Origin: Catenovulum agarivorans DS-2
GTDB taxonomy: Bacteria > Pseudomonadota > Gammaproteobacteria > Enterobacterales > Alteromonadaceae
NCBI RefSeq assembly: GCF_000568405.1
Contig: NZ_ARZY01000001.1
Coordinates: forward strand, 62,001-126,000
Direction of reading: 5' to 3'
DNA length: 64,000 nt
Of this stretch, positions 53,081-62,286 are shown one piece after another. Numbering within the stretch: position 1 is the stretch's first letter; the number at the start of each line of letters is the position of its first letter. Both the position numbers and the translations under genes were made by a program. The notes under the pieces are model-generated. The model ran no database searches. It was not told where the DNA came from and worked only from the letters and a program-made list of their open reading frames with translations.

Positions 53081-53102
53081 CTGATTTTTTTATGCTCATT
53101 CT

Positions 53103-53131
53103 TTGCCTAGTTTTTTGTAACTAACTGTAAT
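53103..53131 (+). promoter_or_regulatory. Sigma-70 promoter for the redox operon leader
   Basis: TTGCCT (53103-53108) and TGTAAT (53126-53131) are 17 bases apart. The -10 has five of six consensus bases. Transcription from here would begin near 53138 and reach the terminator hairpin after about 66 bases. Confidence 0.5.
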
Positions 53132-53203
53132 TTAAGGCTATTAAAAAGTTGGTTGGCTTTTTGCTTTAGTGTGTTTGATTAAATAATTTGTTCGGCATTG
53201 CAG

Positions 53204-53250
53204 CCCGCTATTGACTGATGTGTAAGCGTCAGTCAATAGCGGGTTTTTTT
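53204..53250 (+). terminator. Strong terminator / attenuator before the redox operon
   Basis: CCCGCTATTGACTGA (53204-53218) pairs perfectly over 15 bp with TCAGTCAATAGCGGG (53229-53243), loop of 10, followed by seven T (53244-53250). The next gene begins 41 bases later and ompA already has its own terminator, so the hairpin may end a small leader RNA or regulate read-through. Confidence 0.8.
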
Positions 53251-53291
53251 ATGCACAAATTTTATCGACTTTGAGTTTGGGGCTAGACGAT

Positions 53292-55226
53292 ATGAGTGAA
53301 CCTATAATTGTAATTGGCACAGGACCTGTTGGCTTAAGATTTGTCGCTGAATTGCGCAAGCACCAGCCTTCTGTCGAAATTAAGTTATTTGGTAATGAAC
53401 CATGGACGCCATACAACAGAGTTAAGTTGTCTTCATTGCTGGCTAAGGATGCAAATTGGGATGAATTGAAGAGCATTGAATGGCAAAAAATCACTCAAGA
53501 TAAAAACGTTCGCACTTATCTTAATTGCCCAATAGATTTAATTGATCCTGCAAATCAAACTGTATTAGACGCAAATGGCGAGCAGCATAGTTACAGTGAA
53601 TTAATTATGGCTGTAGGCTCTCGTCCCTATATTCCTAACATTTCAGGCCGCCAGTTGTCTGGTGTGTATTCTTTTCGAGATATGAATGATGTGCAAGCTT
53701 TGCTCGCTCGAACCGTTCGAGCTCGCCATGTTTGTGTATTGGGGGGTGGGTTACTTGGCTTGGAAACTGCAAAAGCGCTTCGAAAATTTCACACGCAAAT
53801 CACGGTTGTTCAGCGTGCAGGGCATTTAATGAATAACCAGTTGGATGACGTTGCAGGTTTAATGTTGCAGCAAAGTGTCGAGCAAATGAACATTAATGTT
53901 GAGTGCGGGGAAGGGGTTATTGAGCTTCTCGGCGAACAACGTGTTGAAGCAATTAAACTGCAAGATGGGCGAATTATTGCGTGTGACACTGTGGTATTTG
54001 CCGCGGGCATAGTTCCTAACAAAGAGCTGGCGTTTAAATCAGGCATTCACGTTGGTCGCGCGATTAAAGTCGACCATCACTTAAGGACAAATCAAAAACA
54101 TATTTATGCAATAGGTGAATGTGCTGAATATCAAAATACTACTTATGGCTTGGTCGCGCCTGGCTTTGAGCAAGCTGCGGTATTGGCTGCATTTTTATCT
54201 GGGCAAGCAGCCGCTTATTTAGGAAGCACAACAGCCACCGAATTAAAAGTGGTAGGTGAACAAGTATTTTCAATCGGGGAAGTGGAAAAACCGCGCCGCC
54301 CTAGAGCTGACGAGTGGGTTTTCCAACAAGGCAATCTATATCGAAAAGTAATTATTGAAAGTGGCAAAATTATTGGTGCTCAGGCGATAGGTGCATGGTC
54401 GGAAGCTCGAAGGGTGCAGGAACATGTGGTCGCAGGTCGATCAATATGGCCTTGGCATTTATGGAAGTTTCGACAATCTGGTGAATTATTCAGTGATGCT
54501 GATTCAGGTGTGCTTGATTGGCCAAATGAAGCATTAGTTTGCCAATGTATGGCAGTGCCTAAGTCAACCATTGTCAATTGTGTAAATGCTCGAACAAGTT
54601 GCACGCAAGCTCAGGTAATTTCCGAAACGGGCGCAGGTACGGTTTGTGGCTCATGTAAACCACTTATTGCTGAGCTTTGTGGTAGTCAAACTACCCAAGC
54701 CTCTGAATATTGGCAAGCTCTGCTAAATACTTCTGTTGTTTCACTTATTTTGTCGTTTTTATTGTTGCTGATGCCAGCTATAGCAGTTGCTGATTCAGTG
54801 CAAACCTTTTCGTTTGAGGTCTTGTGGACTGACCCTCTTTACAAACAAATTTCTGGTTTCACCTTGCTGGCTTTGTCTATTTTGCTTGCGATTGTATCGC
54901 TGAGAAAGCGGGTAAAACAATTCACTTGGTTAAGTTTTCCAACTTGGCGGGTTGTTCATTCATCACTGGCAATTGTTGCCTTGTTTGCGTTGTTACTGCA
55001 TAGCGGATTGAGCTTTGGGGTTAACTTAAATCAAGCATTGATGATTAGTTTTGTTGCGACGGCCATTTTGGGCATTGTGTTGGCAAGTGTTATTTCATTG
55101 GAGCACAAGTTATCAATCTCGCAAGCAAAAATGCTGAGGAAGGCGAGCTTGTGGGGGCATATTCTTGCGGTGTGGCCGCTGCCAGTGTTGTTAAGTTTTC
55201 ATATTGTCTCTGTTTATTATTTTTAG
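53292..55226 (+). CDS. NirB-like FAD/[2Fe-2S] reductase fused to a di-haem b membrane domain
   Basis: A 644-residue fusion. Residues 1-400 form the NAD(P)H:FAD oxidoreductase module of nitrite reductase large subunits (IVIGTGPVG at 5-13, NAD site VLGGGLLGLETAKAL near 150). Residues 410-465 form a BFD-type [2Fe-2S] domain with Cys417, Cys419, Cys452 and Cys455. The sirohaem domains of NirB are missing. Instead about 175 residues hold five membrane helices. Two helices carry paired histidines 14 apart: His556/His570 and His623/His637, the pattern of two stacked b haems. It should move electrons from NAD(P)H across the membrane. ATG 53292 is preferred to an upstream TTG. First gene of a five-gene set. 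Confidence 0.8.
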   Translation: MSEPIIVIGTGPVGLRFVAELRKHQPSVEIKLFGNEPWTPYNRVKLSSLLAKDANWDELKSIEWQKITQDKNVRTYLNCPIDLIDPANQTVLDANGEQHSYSELIMAVGSRPYIPNISGRQLSGVYSFRDMNDVQALLARTVRARHVCVLGGGLLGLETAKALRKFHTQITVVQRAGHLMNNQLDDVAGLMLQQSVEQMNINVECGEGVIELLGEQRVEAIKLQDGRIIACDTVVFAAGIVPNKELAFKSGIHVGRAIKVDHHLRTNQKHIYAIGECAEYQNTTYGLVAPGFEQAAVLAAFLSGQAAAYLGSTTATELKVVGEQVFSIGEVEKPRRPRADEWVFQQGNLYRKVIIESGKIIGAQAIGAWSEARRVQEHVVAGRSIWPWHLWKFRQSGELFSDADSGVLDWPNEALVCQCMAVPKSTIVNCVNARTSCTQAQVISETGAGTVCGSCKPLIAELCGSQTTQASEYWQALLNTSVVSLILSFLLLLMPAIAVADSVQTFSFEVLWTDPLYKQISGFTLLALSILLAIVSLRKRVKQFTWLSFPTWRVVHSSLAIVALFALLLHSGLSFGVNLNQALMISFVATAILGIVLASVISLEHKLSISQAKMLRKASLWGHILAVWPLPVLLSFHIVSVYYF

Positions 55227-55238
55227 TGGGTAAGTATT

Positions 55239-56555
55239 TTGAAGACGATTTCTTGGATAATTTGGATTGTTTCTAGTTTAGCGTTAGCAGCGTACTTGCT
55301 GTTTGAACTTGTCTGGTCGCAAGATAAGTCGAGCTTTCTGATTGGCGAAGCAACCCATGGACATCATCAAATTGAATTAGCTTGTGCCACTTGTCACACG
55401 TCGCCATTTGGTGGTGGTGAAGTAATTCAAGATGCTTGTGTTGGATGTCACGGACAAGAACTGGCTAGCGCTGAAGACTCCCACCCAAAAGCTAAATTTA
55501 CAGATCCCCGAAATGCTGACCGTCTGGCCGTGCTAGATGCAACAGAATGTGTAACTTGCCACTTAGAGCACCAAAATGAACAAACGCGTGCGATGGGGGT
55601 GACCTTAGCGGACGATTTTTGCTGGCATTGCCATCAAGACGTTGCTGCTGAGCGTCCCAGCCATGAAGGTATGGAGTTTGATACTTGTGCAAGTGCCGGC
55701 TGCCACAATTATCACGACAATAAAGCCTTGTATGAAAACTTTTTAGTCAAACATGCTAACGAAGCGGACGTGTTTATGTCGGCAAAACGACCGTTACGCG
55801 AAGCGGTTACACAATATTTAGCGAATAATCCAAACACTAAAGCATTAACAGTAGCGGATATTGAGCTTGTTGAACAGGCCCCTGGCGAGGTCTATCAGCA
55901 TTGGCAAGCCAGCACGCACGCAACTGTTGGCATCGCATGCAACGATTGTCATCAATCTGCCGACGGAATATGGCAGCAACAACCTAAAATTCAACTATGT
56001 CAAAACTGCCACCAACAAGAGTGGGAGAATTTTACCCAGAGTCATCATGGTATGCGTTTGTCAGATAAATTAACCCAAACGCTTTCGCCAATGACGCCAG
56101 CCCAGGGACGGTTAGCATTTCAACCCTCTAGCTTAGCTGCAGAGATGACCTGTTCTACTTGCCATGGTCCACATGAATTGAATGTTGAAAAAGCGGCCAG
56201 TGAATCGTGTTTAAGTTGTCATGCTGACGAACATAGTTTGGCTTTTGAGCAAAGTCCACATGGGCAGCTTTGGCAACAGGAGCTGGCAGGCGAAATAAAT
56301 AAAGGTGAAGGCGTTAGTTGTGCGACATGCCACATGCCAGTTGTAGAGCAGGGTAAACAACATCAAGTTATGCATAACGTAAATCATAACCTACGTCCAA
56401 ACGAAAAAATGCTCCGCACTGTGTGTATGAATTGCCATGGTTTAGCTTTTTCAATTGATGCACTAGCAGATAAAGATTTGATTAAAAATAACTTTTTACA
56501 CGCACCATCTGTGCATATTGAAAGCATAGATATGGCGTTAGAAAGACTGAAATAA
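55239..56555 (+). CDS. Membrane-anchored 11-haem cytochrome c
   Basis: A 438-residue protein starting with TTG at 55239. An N-terminal hydrophobic helix (about 5-25) anchors or exports it. Haem-binding motifs in order are CATCH, CVGCH, CVTCH, CWHCH, a longer CASAGCH (CX4CH), CNDCH, CQNCH, CSTCH, CLSCH, CATCH and CMNCH: ten CXXCH and one CX4CH. Extra His residues are plentiful for axial ligation. It is 12 bases after the flavoprotein gene. It probably accepts electrons from the di-haem b domain in the periplasm. The family is the broad cytochrome c3/multihaem class; the terminal substrate is unknown. Confidence 0.85.
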   Translation: MKTISWIIWIVSSLALAAYLLFELVWSQDKSSFLIGEATHGHHQIELACATCHTSPFGGGEVIQDACVGCHGQELASAEDSHPKAKFTDPRNADRLAVLDATECVTCHLEHQNEQTRAMGVTLADDFCWHCHQDVAAERPSHEGMEFDTCASAGCHNYHDNKALYENFLVKHANEADVFMSAKRPLREAVTQYLANNPNTKALTVADIELVEQAPGEVYQHWQASTHATVGIACNDCHQSADGIWQQQPKIQLCQNCHQQEWENFTQSHHGMRLSDKLTQTLSPMTPAQGRLAFQPSSLAAEMTCSTCHGPHELNVEKAASESCLSCHADEHSLAFEQSPHGQLWQQELAGEINKGEGVSCATCHMPVVEQGKQHQVMHNVNHNLRPNEKMLRTVCMNCHGLAFSIDALADKDLIKNNFLHAPSVHIESIDMALERLK

Positions 56556-56582
56556 ATTAACCAAGCCAACGAGGAAACCACT

Positions 56583-57149
56583 ATGAAAAACACCTTAAAA
56601 ATGACCCTAGCTGCATCAAGCATTGCAATTTTAACTGCTTGTGGCGGTGATAAAGAAGCAGGTATTTCACCACAACAATTTACTGATGCATTGCACTTAG
56701 TTATGGATTCAGACCGAGCTGTTTATACCAAAAAGGTTGTCGGTCGATTAACTAAGGAAGAAAAAGTGATTAAAGCTTCAGAGCACTTTATGGATGATAA
56801 AGCGCTGCCATTGCCAGCACAGATGTTCCGTTTTGGCGCTGAAACAGTTGCAGAAAAGACAGATGAATTTACTTATTCATTGCAGTCTCTTTGGCCAATA
56901 AATAGCCAGAATGCGCCCGTTACAGCGGTTGAGAAGGAAGGCTTACAGTTTATAGTGGATAACCCAGGCAAGAATTTTTATAAGGAAGAAACGCTTGGTG
57001 GTAAAAACTATTTTACTGCTATTTATCCGGATGTAGCGGTCGCACCAGTTTGTGCTTCATGTCATAACGATCACAAAGATTCACCAAAAACAGACTTTAA
57101 GGTTGGTGATGTAATGGGTGGTGTGGTTATTCGCGTCCCACTGGGTTAA
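56583..57149 (+). CDS. DUF3365 haem-binding lipoprotein
   Basis: A 188-residue lipoprotein (lipobox LTACG) with one haem-c motif, CASCHND, near residue 159. The order of features, with SLWPINSQNAPVT near 100 and GGKNYFTAIYPDVAVAPVCASCH, matches DUF3365 (Tll0287-like). Some relatives serve as haem-based sensors or electron carriers. It follows the 11-haem gene by 27 bases behind a GAGGAA ribosome site. Confidence 0.85.
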   Translation: MKNTLKMTLAASSIAILTACGGDKEAGISPQQFTDALHLVMDSDRAVYTKKVVGRLTKEEKVIKASEHFMDDKALPLPAQMFRFGAETVAEKTDEFTYSLQSLWPINSQNAPVTAVEKEGLQFIVDNPGKNFYKEETLGGKNYFTAIYPDVAVAPVCASCHNDHKDSPKTDFKVGDVMGGVVIRVPLG

Positions 57150-57189
57150 GTATTTCAAGCTCACTTTTGCTGAGTATAGGAGTAAGTAT

Positions 57190-57525
57190 ATGAAAATAAG
57201 TGCTTATCCATCTATTGCTGTGGTTGCCATATTGTTATCCGCTTGCTCTGAATCTCCTGAGCAAGTTGCATTGGAACAAGGCAAAGCAATTTGGGAAGGT
57301 ACCTGTGCTGTTTGCCATGCACAGGGGTTGGCTGGCTCACCACCTATTGGTAACAAAAAAATGTGGGCCAAGCGAATTGAAAAAGGATTACCTGTTTTAT
57401 TTGAGCATGCCAAGAATGGATTTTCAGGAGAAACAGGTTTAATGCCACCACGTGGTGGAAATGAAGATTTGACCGACCACCAAGTTGAATTGGCCGTTAA
57501 ATACATGGTGAGTCAAAGCCAATGA
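57190..57525 (+). CDS. c5-type cytochrome lipoprotein
   Basis: From ATG 57190, behind AGGAG, the protein is 111 residues with a lipobox LLSAC. One haem site CAVCHAQG near residue 38 and the methionine ligand in GLMPPRGGNEDLT near 88 match cytochrome c5 and related monohaem cytochromes. It is probably anchored in the envelope and hands electrons to or from a terminal enzyme. Its stop overlaps the globin ribosome site. Confidence 0.88.
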   Translation: MKISAYPSIAVVAILLSACSESPEQVALEQGKAIWEGTCAVCHAQGLAGSPPIGNKKMWAKRIEKGLPVLFEHAKNGFSGETGLMPPRGGNEDLTDHQVELAVKYMVSQSQ

Positions 57526-57535
57526 GGAAAAAACT

Positions 57536-57943
57536 ATGAATGATAGATCAATAGAGTTAGTACAAAATACGTTTGCCCAAGTCGCGCCAATTGCGGATAA
57601 AGCCGCTGCGCTGTTTTACGCGCGCTTATTTGAAATTGCTCCAGAGGTCCGACCGTTATTTAAAGCGGATTTAACCGAGCAAGGTGCTAAGTTGATGCAA
57701 ATGATTGGGACAGCGGTCGCAAGTTTAACAAATTTAGACGCATTAGTGCCTGTAGCGCAAGATTTGGCCAAACGTCACATTGATTATGGCGTGAAGAAAG
57801 AGCATTATGCTGTTGTTGGTGCTGCATTGATCTGGACCTTAGAACAAGGTTTGGGGGATGCATTCACTGAAGAAGTCAAACAAGCTTGGGTTGATGTATA
57901 TGGTTTGTTGTCGTCGGTTATGATTGACGCAGCTTACGATTAG
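57536..57943 (+). CDS. Single-domain globin (Vitreoscilla type)
   Basis: A 135-residue globin without reductase or signal peptide, so cytoplasmic. The proximal haem His lies in AKRHIDYGVKKEHYAVVG near residue 81, where the KH...GV...HY pattern matches Vitreoscilla haemoglobin. Helix E reads LTEQGAKLMQMIG. Such globins bind O2 and NO and can aid NO removal when given electrons. It is the last of the five redox genes, 10 bases after the cytochrome. The nearby flavoprotein could supply its reductant, but this is inference. Confidence 0.9.
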   Translation: MNDRSIELVQNTFAQVAPIADKAAALFYARLFEIAPEVRPLFKADLTEQGAKLMQMIGTAVASLTNLDALVPVAQDLAKRHIDYGVKKEHYAVVGAALIWTLEQGLGDAFTEEVKQAWVDVYGLLSSVMIDAAYD

Positions 57944-57968
57944 TTGACGAGGGATTTGGAGGCAATGG

Positions 57969-57985
57969 AGGGGCAAGATGCCCCT
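57969..57985 (+). terminator. Short hairpin after the globin gene
   Basis: AGGGGC (57969-57974) and GCCCCT (57980-57985) form a six-bp stem over five bases, with a TTT tail. It ends the redox operon and faces dnaB from the opposite side. Confidence 0.55.
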
Positions 57986-58000
57986 TTGCCAATTTTGCGG

Positions 58001-59404
58001 TTAATAACCTTGATAATCAGTACGAGCCAAGTTATCAAATCGAGAAAACTGACCTAAAAAGGCAACATCTACATGGCCAATTGGACCATTACGTTGTTTA
58101 CCGATAATAATTTCTGCAATACCCTTTCGCTCCGACTCTGGGTAATATACCTCATCACGATAAATAAACATGATTAAGTCAGCATCCTGCTCAATAGAGC
58201 CCGATTCACGTAAATCTGAGTTTACAGGTCTTTTGTCAGCACGTTGTTCTAAGCTCCTGTTTAGCTGAGAAAGTGCGACAACGGGTACTTCAAGTTCTTT
58301 TGCGAGCGCTTTAAGTGAACGCGATATTTCGGCTATTTCGAGCGTACGATTTTCCGACAGCCCTGGCACTTGCATTAACTGCAAGTAATCTACCATAATC
58401 AGCCCAATACCCCCTTTGTGATCGCGCGCAACTCGACGTGCACGCGAGCGCACTTCTGTCGGTGTTAAACCCGAAGAATCATCAATGTAAATGTTATTTT
58501 TTTCAGCAAGCAGCGCCATGGTGGATGAAATACGTGCCCAATCTTCATCTTCTAATTTACCAGTACGAATACTGGTTTGATTAACTCGACTGAGTGAGGC
58601 TAACATCCTCATCATAATTTGTTCGCTAGGCATCTCAAGGCTGAAAACCAACACAGCTTTGTCAAACGACATCGCAGCATTTTCACATAGATTCATCGCA
58701 AATGTTGTTTTACCCATAGATGGACGAGCCGCTACTATGACCAAATCAGAAGGTTGTAGGCCCGACGTCATATCGTTTAAGTCGTTAAACCCAGTTGTTA
58801 CGCCGGTTACGCCATCGGCACCATTTTTCATTGCATCTTCAATACGTGTGATGGTCGAGGCGAGTACGTCTTTTAACTGTTTAGGCCCTTCATTGGCATT
58901 GGCGCGAGCCTCGGCGATTTTAAACACACGGCTTTCAGCTAAATCAAGTAATTCGCTGCTACTGCGTCCTTGTGGATCGTAACCTGCTTCGGCAATTTCA
59001 TTTGCGACTGCTATCATTTCGCGAATAACCGCTCGCTCGCGCACAATATCAGCATATGCGGTAATATTGGCTGCACTTGGAGTATTGTCAGCGATTTCAG
59101 CTAAATAGGCAAAACCGCCAACTTCTTCTAACAGTTTTGCTTGTTCTAACGACTCTGATAGTGTGATTAAATCTATTGGTTGATGTTGTTCAACCAATTT
59201 AGCCATATGCTCAAAAATACTTTTGTTGGCATGGTGATAAAAATCTTGAGCAACAACTCGTTCAGCAACACGGTCCCAAGCTTCATTGTCTAATAATAAA
59301 CCACCTACGACCGATTGTTCTGCTTCTAATGAGTGAGGAGATGATTTTATATCTTCAACAGATTGAGCTGGCTTTTTTGCTTGCCAAGTAATATTTTGCG
59401 CCAT
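58001..59404 (-). CDS. dnaB: Replicative DNA helicase
   Basis: DnaB is the hexameric fork helicase. The 467-residue protein has the N-terminal helical domain (about 20-120, SLEAEQSVVGGLLLDNEAWD), a linker, and the RecA-like domain with Walker A ARPSMGKTTFA near residue 227, Walker B LIMVDYLQLM near 337 and the C-terminal RESGSIEQDADLIMFIYR-type segment near 412 (shortened: RESGSIEQDADLI). Start ATG 59404. No dnaC-like loader or rpl gene is adjacent. Confidence 0.99.
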   Translation of the reverse strand: MAQNITWQAKKPAQSVEDIKSSPHSLEAEQSVVGGLLLDNEAWDRVAERVVAQDFYHHANKSIFEHMAKLVEQHQPIDLITLSESLEQAKLLEEVGGFAYLAEIADNTPSAANITAYADIVRERAVIREMIAVANEIAEAGYDPQGRSSSELLDLAESRVFKIAEARANANEGPKQLKDVLASTITRIEDAMKNGADGVTGVTTGFNDLNDMTSGLQPSDLVIVAARPSMGKTTFAMNLCENAAMSFDKAVLVFSLEMPSEQIMMRMLASLSRVNQTSIRTGKLEDEDWARISSTMALLAEKNNIYIDDSSGLTPTEVRSRARRVARDHKGGIGLIMVDYLQLMQVPGLSENRTLEIAEISRSLKALAKELEVPVVALSQLNRSLEQRADKRPVNSDLRESGSIEQDADLIMFIYRDEVYYPESERKGIAEIIIGKQRNGPIGHVDVAFLGQFSRFDNLARTDYQGY

Positions 59405-59552
59405 AGTTTTCTACCTTGTGATTGAACTGGCTATTATGCCAATAAACCGATAAAGATTGAATGATAACGTTAATTAAAGTTTACAAAGCCTCAAATTGTT
59501 TTGCTTCAAAATATTTTTAAAAGTTGAACTCGGGTTAAATTGAACTATGGTT

Positions 59553-59574
59553 AAAAATGCGGTTTAGCATTTTT
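59553..59574 (+). promoter_or_regulatory. AT-rich hairpin before the DUF4250 gene
   Basis: AAAAATGC (59553-59560) pairs with GCATTTTT (59567-59574) over six bases, 31 bases before the DUF4250 start. It looks like a weak terminator but no gene precedes it on this strand. Confidence 0.3.
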
Positions 59575-59604
59575 GACAACTTAACTTGAGCTTCGGAGGC
59601 CAAG

Positions 59605-59802
59605 ATGGATTTACATAAAGCAACCAATATGGATCCAAACATATTGTTGGGTATTGTTAATGATCAACTGCGGCATGAGTGCAAAGATCTGCACAGCTTA
59701 GCAATGATGATGGACGTTGATGAATTTACCCTTGAAGATAAAATGGCACGCATAGGCTATCATTATGAAGCGGACTTGAACCAATTTAGCCCTGATCTGT
59801 AA
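59605..59802 (+). CDS. DUF4250 small protein
   Basis: A 65-residue acidic protein behind a good GGAGG ribosome site. The pattern (MDPNILLGIVNDQLRHECKDL, shortened: DPNILLGIVNDQLRHE; then ARIGYHYEADLNQF) matches DUF4250, seen in many bacteria and of unknown function. The fold is likely all-helical, HTH-like. It is a single gene between dnaB and nadE. Confidence 0.85.
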   Translation: MDLHKATNMDPNILLGIVNDQLRHECKDLHSLAMMMDVDEFTLEDKMARIGYHYEADLNQFSPDL

Positions 59803-59939
59803 ATAAATTAAAGCTTATAACTCGCAGCTCAGTTAAAAAGCTCAATTACCAGCTGATCAAATGTTGTTTTGGCGTATATTTTGTACGTCAATCAGTATAT
59901 TATTGCGCTATTGAAATTTTTTAGACTCGTTGGAATTCT

Positions 59940-61894
<1,955 letters not shown>

Positions 61895-61905
61895 TCTAGC
61901 TAGTT

Positions 61906-62274
61906 ATGTCACATAGTCCTGAATTTTTGGCTTTAGTGAATGATGCGCGTAGCCGAATCAAAGAAATAGATATCGAAACTTATTTACAAATGGTTGCAAG
62001 CAACCAACAGCTGCTGTTGGTTGATGTGCGAGAACAAGATGAATGGCAAAAGGATCACCTTCCGAATGCTGTTTATCTTGGCCGCGGCGTGATTGAGCGA
62101 GATATTGAAACTTTATACCCAAACAAGGACCTTAAGTTGGTTTTGTACTGTGGGGGAGGCTATCGCTCCGCATTGGCGGCAGATAGCTTAAGCAAAATGG
62201 GCTATAAGAACGTTATTAACCTAGACGGTGGTTATCGTCGTTGGTGTAGTTTGAATTTACCCTTAGAAAGTTAG
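61906..62274 (+). CDS. Rhodanese-domain protein
   Basis: A 122-residue single-domain rhodanese. LLLVDVREQDEWQKDHLPNA near residue 36 and the active-site loop CGGGYRS near 81 are complete, with Cys as the sulfur carrier. It has no signal peptide, so it acts in the cytoplasm. It is 11 bases after glnB and probably cotranscribed. The sulfur donor and acceptor are unknown. Confidence 0.9.
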   Translation: MSHSPEFLALVNDARSRIKEIDIETYLQMVASNQQLLLVDVREQDEWQKDHLPNAVYLGRGVIERDIETLYPNKDLKLVLYCGGGYRSALAADSLSKMGYKNVINLDGGYRRWCSLNLPLES

Positions 62275-62286
62275 ATATAACTTTGA

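Noticed and set aside
53174-53190. FNR-like sequence TTGATTAAATAATT before the redox operon
   Set aside because: Only the left half TTGAT is right; the right half lacks ATCAA.
53251-53274. Leader peptide MHKFYRL after the attenuator
   Set aside because: No ribosome site and only seven codons; mentioned as context but not called.
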